The notes under the pieces are model-generated. The model was given only the letters and a program-made list of their open reading frames with translations. It was not told the origin of the DNA and made no database searches. From RPQJ01 sp963793005 (GTDB taxonomy: Bacteria; Pseudomonadota; Gammaproteobacteria; Steroidobacterales; Steroidobacteraceae), in the NCBI GenBank assembly GCA_963793005.1, contig CAWBYP010000002.1, positions 1,550,001 to 1,614,000 of the forward strand: 64,000 bases of DNA, given 5' to 3'. Of this stretch, positions 43,568-52,796 are shown in pieces; position 1 is the stretch's first letter, and every line of letters begins with the position of its first letter. The position numbers and the translations under genes are program-made.

Positions 43568-44351
43568 ATGTGCCTGCTCGTGCTCGCCTGGATGAAGCAC
43601 CCGCGCTACCGGTTGGTGGTCGCGGCGAATCGCGATGAGTTTCACGATCGCCCGGCGGCACCGCTTGCGTGGTGGGGTGACGGAGTCGCCATGCTGTCGG
43701 GGCGCGACCTCGCGGCCGGCGGAACCTGGACGGGCGTCGATCGCGCCGGCCGCTTCGGCGCGGTAACGAACTTCCGCGAGCCCAGCCAGGCAGCGTCGCC
43801 GGGTACGCCGTCGCGCGGGACGCTGGTGCCTCGATTCCTTGCAGGCGACATGGCGCCGACCGACTTCGTCGGAGCGGTTCGGCGAGTCCGCGGCGGAATT
43901 CGCGGGCTTCAACCTGATCCTGGCAGGATCGCGAAGCCTGGTTTATTTCTCGAACCGTGCCGCGGACGTGCCGCGCCAACTCCAGCCCGGCGTCTACGGC
44001 TTGTCCAACCACGAGCTGGACTCGCCCTGGCCGAAACTCACCAGGGCGCGCGAACGACTGGCCGCGGAGATCGACCGCGGCGCTGAACCGGAAGTCGCGG
44101 CGCTGTTCGACCTGCTTGCAGACCGCAGGCCGGCGGACGACCCGGCGCTGCTGGCGACAGGACAGCCGACAGACATCGAGCGCGCGATCTCGGCGCCATT
44201 CGTGCAGCATCCGCGATACGGCACCCGGTGTTCTACGGTGCTGCTTGCAGGCCATGACGGGCGGGTGGTCGCGGCCGAACGACGTTTCGATGCAACCGGC
44301 CGCCTGACTGGCGCCACCCGCATCGAATTCGCAATCGACGAGCAACGGTAA
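43568..44351 (+). CDS. NRDE/TANGO2-family protein, apparent single-base frameshift
   Basis: Begins MCLLVLAWMKHPRYRLVVAA then NRDEF, the NRDE signature with a nucleophile-like Cys2; the ATG at 43568 is used because family members start Met-Cys, although an ATG three codons earlier is in frame. The first frame is good to about 43870 (APTDFV). The conserved continuation ERFGESAAEFAGFNLILAG is in the +1 frame and runs to 44351. Dropping one G at 43871-43872 joins them as FVERFGES, so this is a one-base insertion, real or a sequencing error. The stop overlaps tamA as TAATG. The molecular function of the family is poorly known; haem or membrane trafficking roles have been proposed. Confidence 0.8.
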
Positions 44352-46141
44352 TGCCCGTCGCCGCATTCGCGGAATCCCGATGCCGCAGCCGCTTGTGCCG
44401 CAGCGCGTGGCTCGCGATGCTGTTCGCAGCCGCAACGGCAGGTGCCGCGGACACGATCCGCCTCGAGATCGACGGCGTGGACCGCGCAATGAGCGACAAC
44501 GTACGCGCCTACCTGTCGCTCGAGCGGTACCTGCAACGCACGGACCTTACCGATACCCAGGTGCGTCGCCTCGCCGACCGTGCGGTGGACGAAGCGGCCG
44601 ACGCGCTGCGGCCATATGGCTATTACGATCCAAAGGTGACCAGCCGGACCACGCGCGACGACAGTACCTGGATCATCCGGCTGCGCATAAAGCCGGGCGA
44701 ACCGGTGCTGATGCGTGAGGTCGACATCCGCGTCGTCGGCGCTGGCGAAGACGACGCCAGCATCCGCCTGGTCATCGATGGCAACCAACTCCGGCCGGGC
44801 AAGCGACTCGACCACACTACGTACGAGAAACTGAAAGCGGATCTCGTCCGCACGGCGCTCGAGCAAGGCTACCTCGATGCCAGGCTGACGCGGCGCGAAC
44901 TCAACGTGGACCCGTCGCGGCACGCCGCGGACGCCATGCTGGTGCTCGACACCGGCGGCCGCTATCGCTTCGGAAAGGTGACCATCGAGCAGGACGCGAT
45001 CAACCCGGAACTGCTCGACCGCTTCCTGCGCTTCACGGAGGGCGAGCCTTTTTCCGGCGCGGTGATTCACAGCACGCAGTACGCGCTCGAGGACAGCTTC
45101 TTCTTTTCGGCCGTCAGCGTGACGCCGGGTGAGCGTGATCCGCAAACGCTTACGGTCCCGGTCACGATCAACGCCGAGCGCATAAAGCGCGACCGTTATG
45201 CAGCGAGCGCTGGATTCGGAACGGACACCGGCCCGCGCGGCCAGTTCGCCTGGGACCGCAGGCTGGTCAACGACGCCGGTCATCGCTGGCGACTGCAGAC
45301 GACCCTGTCGAAGGTCCTCGGAGATGCCACCGCCTCCTACATCATCCCGATCGGCGATCCCTCGCTCGAGAAGCTCGAATTTTCCGCTGGCTACATCAAC
45401 CAGACGCTCGGCGGGCTCGAGAGCGAGCGTTACGAGATCGCCAGCGGCATAACCCAGTCGCTGGGGCACTGGCAGAGAGTGCTGTTCCTGCAGTTGAGCC
45501 AGGAGCTCACGAAGTTCCCCGACAGCGATGACACGCGCTCGCTGCTGCTGATCCCCGGGATAAGCTTCGCCACGCAGCCGCCCAATTTCCTCACCGGATG
45601 GGTGCGCGAGTCAGCGTACTACGTGGAACTCTCCGGCAGCCCGTCGTCGCTCGGCTCGGACGCTTCGTACCTGCGCTTCTACTCACGCGGCGAGCGTGTT
45701 TGGCCGATCGCCCAGGGACCGTGGTTCCTGCGCCTGCGCGGCGAGATCGGCACCAGCTGGGTGGCCGACTTCTCGCAGCTGCCCGGGTCGCAGCGCTTCT
45801 TCGCCGGAGGCGACCGCAGCGTGCGAGGCTTCGCGCTCGACTCGCTGAGTCCGCGGGACCCAAACGCCACCGGAGACAGCGGCAACAAGGGCGTGGGTGG
45901 AAAGCACAAGCTGGTCGGCAGCATCGAAATCGAGCGCGACCTGCCGCACGACCTGCGCGGCGCGGTGTTTTTCGACACCGGCAATGCGTTCGATGAATGG
46001 AATACGCCGCTCGAGTATTCGGTCGGCGTCGGGCTGCGATTCAAGCTGCCGATGCTGCTGATCGGCGTCGACATTGCCCAGGCGCTGTCGGAGCCGAACA
46101 AGAAGCCGCGTCTGCATCTCAACATCACGCAGGTATTGTGA
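44351..46141 (+). CDS. tamA: Translocation and assembly module subunit TamA
   Basis: Omp85-family outer-membrane protein of 596 residues. After a signal region (to about residue 33, ATAGAADT) come three POTRA-like domains (about 35-275; ALRPYGYYDPKV, KLKADLVRTALEQGYLDARL, ALEDSFFFSAVSVTP). The C-terminal barrel ends with SVGVGLRFKLPMLLIGVDIA and LHLNITQVL, with the LGGDRSVRGF-like motif FAGGDRSVRGFALDSL at about 480-495 as the lid-lock loop. It partners with TamB in lipid or autotransporter transport to the outer membrane. Its stop overlaps tamB by one base. Confidence 0.95.
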   Translation: MPVAAFAESRCRSRLCRSAWLAMLFAAATAGAADTIRLEIDGVDRAMSDNVRAYLSLERYLQRTDLTDTQVRRLADRAVDEAADALRPYGYYDPKVTSRTTRDDSTWIIRLRIKPGEPVLMREVDIRVVGAGEDDASIRLVIDGNQLRPGKRLDHTTYEKLKADLVRTALEQGYLDARLTRRELNVDPSRHAADAMLVLDTGGRYRFGKVTIEQDAINPELLDRFLRFTEGEPFSGAVIHSTQYALEDSFFFSAVSVTPGERDPQTLTVPVTINAERIKRDRYAASAGFGTDTGPRGQFAWDRRLVNDAGHRWRLQTTLSKVLGDATASYIIPIGDPSLEKLEFSAGYINQTLGGLESERYEIASGITQSLGHWQRVLFLQLSQELTKFPDSDDTRSLLLIPGISFATQPPNFLTGWVRESAYYVELSGSPSSLGSDASYLRFYSRGERVWPIAQGPWFLRLRGEIGTSWVADFSQLPGSQRFFAGGDRSVRGFALDSLSPRDPNATGDSGNKGVGGKHKLVGSIEIERDLPHDLRGAVFFDTGNAFDEWNTPLEYSVGVGLRFKLPMLLIGVDIAQALSEPNKKPRLHLNITQVL

Positions 46142-49100
46142 TGAAGCGGCGACAGGTCGTCATCGCCGTGCTGCTCGTCCTGCTGGTCGCAGTGCCTGCG
46201 GCGCTGCTGCACCGGCTGCTCTACACACAGCAGGGCCTCGAGTACCTCCTCTCGAAACTTCAGCTGATCGAGAGTGCACGCATCGAGGTGAGCGGTGCCG
46301 AGGGCACGCTCGCTGGCACACTGTCATTCGCGCACGTTGTCGTTGACCACGACGCAGTGCGCATCGAGGCGGACGGCGTGCGCGGCATTGCGAGGGTGAC
46401 GGGCCTGCTCGCAGGCCGTCTCTGGCTCGACCAGGCAAGCATCGACCGCGTGGAGGTGACGCTTAAGGACCGCGGGCCGCAGCCGGAATCGGAAATCCAT
46501 TTCCTGCCGGCCTGGCTCGGTATTTCGGCAGACGACGTGACCGTGCGCCAGGTCGGCGTGCGCCTCAAGGACGGCACGCGACTGCAGGTCGCCTCGGTGC
46601 GCGGAGACGTGCGCGTGACACGCTGGCGAGTCGACGTGACGCCGTTTGCAATCGAGGACGATGCCGGACGACTGGACGGCGAGGTATACCTGCGAGGCAC
46701 GAGTCCGCTGGGCCTGCGCGGCAACGTCGCCGGTCACTGGCGACTGCCGGACGGGCAGGAATATCGCTTCGCCGCCGCCACCCACGGCAAGCTCGATCGC
46801 ATGGCGATCGACACGGTACTGGTCTCTCCGGCGAGCCTTTCGTTCTCCGGCAGCCTGCTCGACCTGGATACCGATCCGCGCGCAATTGGAACGCTGCGTG
46901 CGATCGATTTCGACGGCTCACCCTGGCTGTCGCCGGGACAGTTGCCTGCCCTTAGCGGTTCGATTTCGGTGGACGCGGGCGCCCGCGGCATCGGGGTGGA
47001 CGGAATGCTCACCTCGCCAGCCGCCGGTGCCGAAGTGATCCGGGTACACGGATCGGCGCGGTATGCTGGGGAAACGCTCGAAGTGCTGTCACTGCGCGCC
47101 TGGATACCGAGAACCGGGGCATCCGTTACGACCGCGGGCACCATCGAATTTACTGAACACGCACCACGGCTCGAAATCGCAGGTGAGTGGACTGAGCTGC
47201 GCTGGCCGCTGACCGGTGATCCTGCGGTCGCGAGCAAGGCAGGATCCATTCGGCTGCATGGCGAAATGCCCTACGAGTTCGAACTGGCCGCGGACGCGGT
47301 TGGCCTGGGCCTGCCCGCGGCAGACTTCACGGCCTCCGGCCAGCTGGATCGCGACCAGCTCAAGGTCGATCGCATCGACGGCAGCTTCCTGCGCGGCAGG
47401 CTCACCGGGTCCGGTCGCCTGTCGTTCGGCGACGACCAGGCATGGCAGGCAGTCGTGCAGGGTCGCGGGCTCGACCTGTCGGGCGTACGCGAGGACCTTG
47501 GCGGGCTCATCGACGTCGACGGCCAGATCGAGGGTCGCGGCTTTTCCGCCAATGGTCCCTGGACTGCGCGCCTGTCGAAGCTCTCCGGCGAACTCCGCGG
47601 ACGCAAGCTCACCGGCAGTGGCACGGTCGCCCACGCGGACGGCGACTTTGAATTCAAGGGCGTACGAATCGTAAACGCCGATTCCCGCGTCGACATCGAG
47701 GGACGCTACGGCAAGGTCATGGACCTGCGCTGGGACGCGAAGATCGAGTCGCTTGCGCTGCTGCACCCGTCGCTTGGGGGACAGCTCGAGTCGAGCGGCA
47801 CACTGCGCGGCACGTTGTCGATACCGCAGGTGCAGGGGACACTCGATGCCAGGCGCCTGCATGCAGGGAGCGTCGACGCAGCATCCATACGGGCCAGCGT
47901 CGATCTCGACCTCTCGGACCGGCAGGAATCGCATGTCATGGTCCGGGCAGGCAGCGTCGTGGCCGGCAGCCTCAAGCTCGACTCAGCGCGCCTGGAGGCA
48001 TCTGGCCTGGCGAGCAGGCACTTCATTTCGCTCGCGCTCGACTCACCCGGCAGCGAGGGAGGTCGAGTGCCCGGTTTCAAGGCGGGGCTGGCAGCCTCGG
48101 GAAGCGCAGATGTCGGGAAACGCTCCTGGACCGGCACGCTCGAGCAGGCGACCTTCGACTTCACCGATGGCAGCGCACGCCTCGCCACTCCCGTGGCATT
48201 GCAGCTGGGTCCTGAACTGGTGCAGGCAACGCCACTGTGCCTCGTCACGGGAGATGCTCGCCTGTGCGCCGAGGGCGAATGGCACCGCGGCGAGAATACG
48301 TGGCGCGTGCTGTACAGCGCCCAGGACTGGCCGCTCAGGCGCCTGCTCACGACCCTGCTCGGACGTCGTGAATTCGATGGGATGCTGCAAGCGAGCGGAT
48401 GGGCGGAGCGGCAACCGGGACGCGACTGGGTAGGCGGACTGGCGGTCGTCATCGACAAGCCGACGCTCGAAATCCGCCGCAATCGATTCCGTTCCGACAC
48501 CGTCGAAATCGGTGGTGGCCGGCTGGACCTGTATGCGGACGAGGACATGTTGCGCGCCCAGGTGCAGCTCGACATGGCGGCCGACACCCGGCTGACCGGC
48601 CACGCGTCGGCGGAACGCCACGCAGGCGTGCCGCTGTCGGAGTCGCCACTTACCGGCGAGATCCGCGCCGAATCGGCCGCGCTGACCGGACTGCCGCTGA
48701 TCGTTCCGGAAATCGACCGGGCAGATGGACTGATGGAGGCAGCCGTGCGCCTCGGCGGCACGCTCGGCGATCCGACCGCCGACGGCGACTTCCACATCCG
48801 CGACGGTCGCCTGGACATGTACCGGACCAACCTGTCGCTGACCGACGCCAGCCTGGACGGACAGTTTGCCGGGGACACGGTCGCCTTCAAGGGCCAGGCT
48901 ACGACACGCACGGGCCCGGTCTCGCTCGACGGTAAATTTTCCTGGCCGGAAGGCGTGATGACCGGAAGCATGCGACTCATCGGCAAGGACCTGCTGGTTG
49001 CCGATACGCCGGACTACCGCGTGCGTGCGTCGCCCGACCTGGTGATCAAGGCGGATCGGGGGCGTTACTTCATCACCGGACAGGTCGCGATCCCACTGGC

Positions 49101-49905
49101 GAAGATCTCCCCTCGCGACCTGAGCACGTCCGTGGGCACCTCGCCCGACGAACGCATCGTGGGCACCGAGGCCGTGGAAGAACCGTCCGTCACGAGCCGT
49201 GTCCACGCGAAGGTGACCGTGACCCTCGGCGACGACGTCAGGGTCGAGACCTATGGGCTCAAGGCGCATCTCGGTGGTGAAGTTGCAGTGACCATGGATC
49301 CGGGCGAGGAAGCCCGCGGAACCGGCTCGATCCGGGTGCTCGATGGCGAGTACAAGACCTTCGGCGTCTACGTGAAGATCGTCAAGGGCGTGCTCACCTA
49401 CGACGACGTTCCGCTCTCGCGTCCGACGCTGGAGCTCGTTGCGAAACGCGAGATCAAGGACGTGGACGTCGTCGTCACGGTGAACGTGCGCGGCAGGATA
49501 GACAATCCGTACGTGACCATCACTTCCGATCCAGCCATGACGAGCACCGAGGCGCTGTCCTACCTGTTGACCGGGCGCTCCCTGAACACACTGCAGTCGG
49601 GCGAAGCCACGTCGGTAAACCAGGCGGCCGAAAGCCTGGCCGTGAGCGGCGGCGGCTTGCTGCTCGGCAACGTCGGCAAGCGGCTCGGACTCGATGAAGT
49701 ATCGGTCGAGGGGAGCAATGCCAGCGACACACAGGTGGTGCTCGGCAAGTTCCTCTCGCCAAAGCTGTTCGTGAGCTACGGCGTCTCAGTGGCCGAGGCG
49801 ATCAACACGATCAAGCTGCGCTACACGCTGAACCGCCTCTGGGCGTTGAAAGCCGAGGCCGGCCTCGAGCAGAGCGCAGACGTGGAGTTCAAGATCGAGC
49901 GCTGA
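46141..49905 (+). CDS. tamB: Translocation and assembly module inner-membrane subunit TamB
   Basis: AsmA-like bridge protein of 1254 residues: an N-terminal membrane anchor (about 6-25, VVIAVLLVLLVAVPAALLH), then a long repetitive beta-helical body predicted to span the periplasm. The C-terminal DUF490/TamB domain has TYGLKAHLGGEVAVTM, VLDGEYKTFGVYVKI, KGVLTYDDVPLSRPTLEL, TSTEALSYLLTGRSLN and the final strand LKAEAGLEQSADVEFKIER. The start at 46141 follows the tamA stop with a one-base overlap, so the pair is translationally coupled. Confidence 0.96.
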   Translation: MKRRQVVIAVLLVLLVAVPAALLHRLLYTQQGLEYLLSKLQLIESARIEVSGAEGTLAGTLSFAHVVVDHDAVRIEADGVRGIARVTGLLAGRLWLDQASIDRVEVTLKDRGPQPESEIHFLPAWLGISADDVTVRQVGVRLKDGTRLQVASVRGDVRVTRWRVDVTPFAIEDDAGRLDGEVYLRGTSPLGLRGNVAGHWRLPDGQEYRFAAATHGKLDRMAIDTVLVSPASLSFSGSLLDLDTDPRAIGTLRAIDFDGSPWLSPGQLPALSGSISVDAGARGIGVDGMLTSPAAGAEVIRVHGSARYAGETLEVLSLRAWIPRTGASVTTAGTIEFTEHAPRLEIAGEWTELRWPLTGDPAVASKAGSIRLHGEMPYEFELAADAVGLGLPAADFTASGQLDRDQLKVDRIDGSFLRGRLTGSGRLSFGDDQAWQAVVQGRGLDLSGVREDLGGLIDVDGQIEGRGFSANGPWTARLSKLSGELRGRKLTGSGTVAHADGDFEFKGVRIVNADSRVDIEGRYGKVMDLRWDAKIESLALLHPSLGGQLESSGTLRGTLSIPQVQGTLDARRLHAGSVDAASIRASVDLDLSDRQESHVMVRAGSVVAGSLKLDSARLEASGLASRHFISLALDSPGSEGGRVPGFKAGLAASGSADVGKRSWTGTLEQATFDFTDGSARLATPVALQLGPELVQATPLCLVTGDARLCAEGEWHRGENTWRVLYSAQDWPLRRLLTTLLGRREFDGMLQASGWAERQPGRDWVGGLAVVIDKPTLEIRRNRFRSDTVEIGGGRLDLYADEDMLRAQVQLDMAADTRLTGHASAERHAGVPLSESPLTGEIRAESAALTGLPLIVPEIDRADGLMEAAVRLGGTLGDPTADGDFHIRDGRLDMYRTNLSLTDASLDGQFAGDTVAFKGQATTRTGPVSLDGKFSWPEGVMTGSMRLIGKDLLVADTPDYRVRASPDLVIKADRGRYFITGQVAIPLAKISPRDLSTSVGTSPDERIVGTEAVEEPSVTSRVHAKVTVTLGDDVRVETYGLKAHLGGEVAVTMDPGEEARGTGSIRVLDGEYKTFGVYVKIVKGVLTYDDVPLSRPTLELVAKREIKDVDVVVTVNVRGRIDNPYVTITSDPAMTSTEALSYLLTGRSLNTLQSGEATSVNQAAESLAVSGGGLLLGNVGKRLGLDEVSVEGSNASDTQVVLGKFLSPKLFVSYGVSVAEAINTIKLRYTLNRLWALKAEAGLEQSADVEFKIER

Positions 49906-49948
49906 ACCGGGCCGCCAATGCATCGACGAGGCTGCCCGGCCGGACTGC

Positions 49949-49996
49949 TTGACAACTGGTGCATATTTATGCACATTGCCGGTGTTTTTATTCATA
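49949..49996 (+). promoter_or_regulatory. Promoter and double ARG box of the arginine operon
   Basis: A perfect -35 TTGACA is at 49949-49954. The first ARG box, centred on TGCATATTTATGCA (49960-49973), is a dyad; the second keeps only its right half (ATTCA, 49990-49994). Their 14-bp cores are 21 bp apart, the spacing of classical paired ARG boxes. No good -10 lies at ideal distance (CACATT at 49972-49977 is weak), so ArgR would occlude the promoter. The argR ATG is at 49998. Confidence 0.7.
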
Positions 49997-49997
49997 G

Positions 49998-50468
49998 ATG
50001 CAGCGCGCCGGCATGGCCAGCCACCTCGACGCACAGAACATGAGACGGGAAGCGATCGTCCGCATCCTCAGGCAGACCGCGGTCGGCCGGCAGGCGGAGC
50101 TCGTGCGCCTGCTGCGCCGTGAAGGTTTCGAGGCCACGCAATCGAGCGTCAGTCGCGACCTGCGCGAGATCGGGGTCGTGAAAGGCGCCGACCGCTACCT
50201 GCTGCCTGCCTCCGAGGACGCGCTGACGCCCAGCCACTTCGAGGACGTGCGCACGTTCGTGAAGGGCTACCGTGGCGCGGGTGGCGCGCTCACCGTTCTC
50301 AGGACCACTGCCGGGACCGCGCAGGGCGTCGCGCTCGCGATCGACAAGGCGCACTGGCCGGAAATCGTCGGCACCATCGCCGGGGACGACACTATCTTCA
50401 TTGCCACGGTGGACGCCCGCGCGCAGCGGCGGCTGCACCAGCACCTCCGTACCACTTTCGGACGCTGA
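49998..50468 (+). CDS. argR: Arginine repressor
   Basis: Hexameric arginine-sensing repressor, 156 residues. The N-terminal winged helix (about 15-80) has RREAIVRILRQTAVGRQAEL and ATQSSVSRDLREIGVVKG, the recognition helix. The C-terminal oligomerisation domain (about 90-156) has GTAQGVALAIDKAHWPEIVG and the arginine-binding IAGDDTIFIATVD. As the first gene of argR-argG-X-argCDF'BH it should autoregulate the pathway through the ARG boxes just upstream. A second in-frame ATG is at 50013. Confidence 0.95.
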   Translation: MQRAGMASHLDAQNMRREAIVRILRQTAVGRQAELVRLLRREGFEATQSSVSRDLREIGVVKGADRYLLPASEDALTPSHFEDVRTFVKGYRGAGGALTVLRTTAGTAQGVALAIDKAHWPEIVGTIAGDDTIFIATVDARAQRRLHQHLRTTFGR

Positions 50469-50475
50469 GATTCCC

Positions 50476-51705
50476 ATGACCCAGACAGCCACGGGCGCAA
50501 AGCCCATCCTGCTCGCATTTTCCGGCGGCCTCGACACATCGTTCTGCGTGCCGTGGCTGGCCGAGACCCACGGGCGCCCGGTCGTGACGCTGACCGTCGA
50601 TACCGGCGGCATAGACGCTGCGGCCGCATCCATGCTCGTGGAGCGCTCGCGGGAGCTGGGCGCCGTGGCCCATCACCTGGTCGACGCGCGACGCGCGTAT
50701 TTCGACCAGGTGATCCGCTTTCTCGTCATGGGCAACGTGCGGCGCGGCGGCCTCTACCCGCTGTGCGTCGGCGCGGAGCGCGTGCTGCAGGCGCAGACGG
50801 TCGCGCACTGGGCACGCAAGCTCGGCACTGACGTGGTCGCGCACGGCTCGACCGCGGCCGGCAACGACCAGGTCCGGTTCGAGGTCGCGCTCCGGACGCT
50901 TGCGCCCGAACTCGAGATCCTCGCCCCGGTGCGCGACCACGCGTTCAAGCGCCCGGAGCAGCTCGAGTACCTGGAGTCGCGCAAGCTCCCGGTGCCCCCG
51001 TTCGGCGCGGCCTACTCGGTGAACCGTGGCCTGTGGGGCACGACGATCGGCGGCAAGGAAACGCTGGTCTCGGACGGATGCATCCCGGATTCGGCCTGGG
51101 TGATGACCCGGGACGCGTTCACCAACCCGCAGCCTCCCGAGCGGCACCGGATCGGTTTCGAGGCAGGCATCCCCTGCTCGCTCGACGGCGAGGCGCTTGA
51201 CCCCGTGACCCTGATCGAACGAGCTGAAGCCATCGGCGCCAGGTTCGGAGTGGGCCGCGGCATTCACCTTGGCGACACCATCATCGGGTTCAAGGGCCGC
51301 GTCGCATTTGAGGCGCCGGCAGCCGAGGTGCTGCTCACTGCGCACCGCGAGCTGGAGAAGCTGGTGCTGTCCGCGCGCCAGGCGCGCATGAAGGACACCC
51401 TGGCCGCGCCATATGGCGACCTGGTCCACGAGGGCCAGCACCTGGACCCGGTGTGCCGCGACATCGAGGCGTTCATGATCTCCTCGCAGCAGCGCGTGAC
51501 CGGTGAGGTGCACCTGCTGTTCAGGCCCGGCGTCGTATTCGTCGAGGGCGTTGCGTCGCCGTACTCGCTGATGAAGGCGTCGAAGGGTGCCTACGGCGAG
51601 TCGGCCGGCGAGTGGACTGCGGCCGAGGCGCACGGCTTCTCGAAGATGCTGGCACTGCCGGGTATCTTCTACACCCGCGCAGGACGGCAGCAGGGAGCGG
51701 ACTGA
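50476..51705 (+). CDS. argG: Argininosuccinate synthase
   Basis: Joins citrulline and aspartate using ATP, 409 residues. The PP-loop is KPILLAFSGGLDTSFCVPWL (about 9-28). Further family blocks are GLYPLCVGAERVLQAQTVAH, VVAHGSTAAGNDQVRFE, and the citrulline/aspartate-contact IGGKETLVSDGCIPDSAW. It is the Xanthomonas-type sequence, longer in the middle than the E. coli enzyme. The start ATG at 50476 is 7 bp after the argR stop; an open frame back to 50272 is a shadow of argR. Its stop overlaps the next gene as TGATG. Confidence 0.95.
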   Translation: MTQTATGAKPILLAFSGGLDTSFCVPWLAETHGRPVVTLTVDTGGIDAAAASMLVERSRELGAVAHHLVDARRAYFDQVIRFLVMGNVRRGGLYPLCVGAERVLQAQTVAHWARKLGTDVVAHGSTAAGNDQVRFEVALRTLAPELEILAPVRDHAFKRPEQLEYLESRKLPVPPFGAAYSVNRGLWGTTIGGKETLVSDGCIPDSAWVMTRDAFTNPQPPERHRIGFEAGIPCSLDGEALDPVTLIERAEAIGARFGVGRGIHLGDTIIGFKGRVAFEAPAAEVLLTAHRELEKLVLSARQARMKDTLAAPYGDLVHEGQHLDPVCRDIEAFMISSQQRVTGEVHLLFRPGVVFVEGVASPYSLMKASKGAYGESAGEWTAAEAHGFSKMLALPGIFYTRAGRQQGAD

Positions 51706-52796
51706 TGGCCGGGCAGACCCGCACCGTCGTCGTCGACAAGATCGCCTCGATCGCGCAGGCCTGCGGCCTGAGCCACGAGATCCGCGTCGCCACCAGCGAC
51801 ATTCCCTGCGAGGAAGGGGTCGTGCTGGTGGTGGAGATCCTGAACAGCAAGTCGACCTACAACCAGATCGAGCTCACCAGCGGACGCATGGCCAAGATGT
51901 CGCGCGGCGACGTGATGGTCGGCGCGCTCGGCCACCGACAGGCGCTGTTCGGCTACTCGGGCCACATCCCCGAGAAGGTCGAGGTCGGTGACGTGATGCA
52001 GGTGCTGAACATCGGCGGCGTGCTCGGCATTTGCGACTCGGTAAATCCAGACAAGGGCAAGCCATTCGACTGCCGCGTGATCGGCTGCGTGCTGCAGTTC
52101 CCGTTCCTCGGCGAGCGCATCGGCGTGCCGGCCAAGGCGGGTCACAGGCGCCTCGACCTCCAGGCTACGCTCGACACGCACGGAGTACCGGTCGTGGCGC
52201 TGGCCGGCACATGCATGGAAGCCGGCAAGACCGCCGCCGCATGCGCGATCGTGAGCCGCATGCGTCACCGCGGACTGGCCGTGCATGCATTCAAGGCGAC
52301 CGGCGTGTCGCTGCGCCGGGACATCCTTGCCATGGAAGACTCGGGCGCGCGACGCAGCATGATATTTACAGACCTCGGGATCGTGACCACGACTGCAGCG
52401 TCGGGGCCCGCGCTCACGCGCACGATGATGACGGAAATGACGCAGGGCCAGCCCGATGTCGTGGTATTCGAACTGGGCGACGGGCTGCTTGGCGCATACG
52501 GTGTCGAGGCAATTCTCGCCGCGCCGGACATCCGTCGTGCGCTCTCGGCGGTGATCCTCTCCGCCAACGACCCGGTCGCGGCCTGGGGCGGAGTGAAGCT
52601 GCTGCGCGAGCGCTTCGAGATCGAGCCCTGCGCGGTGACGGGCCCGGCCACCGACAACGCCGTCGGAGTGAAGATCATCGAAGAACAGATGAACGTGCGG
52701 GCGGTCAACGCGATGACCTCTGGCGCCGTACTCGGCGACCACATCATCGAAAGCCTGGGTCTCGCGGCACGGGCCACCGGAGCGTCGCCGGAATGA
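51705..52796 (+). CDS. P-loop protein of unknown function inside the arginine operon
   Basis: Protein of 363 residues that I cannot assign. Residues 1-145 form an N-terminal domain with no known motif (EEGVVLVVEILNSKSTYNQI). The rest is a P-loop NTPase: Walker A GTCMEAGKT (168-176), AFKATGVSLRRD, and a Walker-B-like DVVVFELGDG (251-260). The loop resembles SIMIBI enzymes such as dethiobiotin synthetase (GTDTEVGKT) and DUF1611 proteins. It starts on the argG stop (TGATG) and ends in ATGA with argC, so it is translated with them. The window lacks argA, argE and argJ, so it might supply a missing acyl-transfer or regulatory step, but that is speculation. Confidence 0.75.
   Translation: MAGQTRTVVVDKIASIAQACGLSHEIRVATSDIPCEEGVVLVVEILNSKSTYNQIELTSGRMAKMSRGDVMVGALGHRQALFGYSGHIPEKVEVGDVMQVLNIGGVLGICDSVNPDKGKPFDCRVIGCVLQFPFLGERIGVPAKAGHRRLDLQATLDTHGVPVVALAGTCMEAGKTAAACAIVSRMRHRGLAVHAFKATGVSLRRDILAMEDSGARRSMIFTDLGIVTTTAASGPALTRTMMTEMTQGQPDVVVFELGDGLLGAYGVEAILAAPDIRRALSAVILSANDPVAAWGGVKLLRERFEIEPCAVTGPATDNAVGVKIIEEQMNVRAVNAMTSGAVLGDHIIESLGLAARATGASPE

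Noticed and set aside
41974..43569. 531-codon minus-strand frame opposite the TSUP and DUF4126 genes
   Set aside because: Composition is that of antisense reading (Arg/Gln/Glu/Gly rich), and both plus-strand genes match families.
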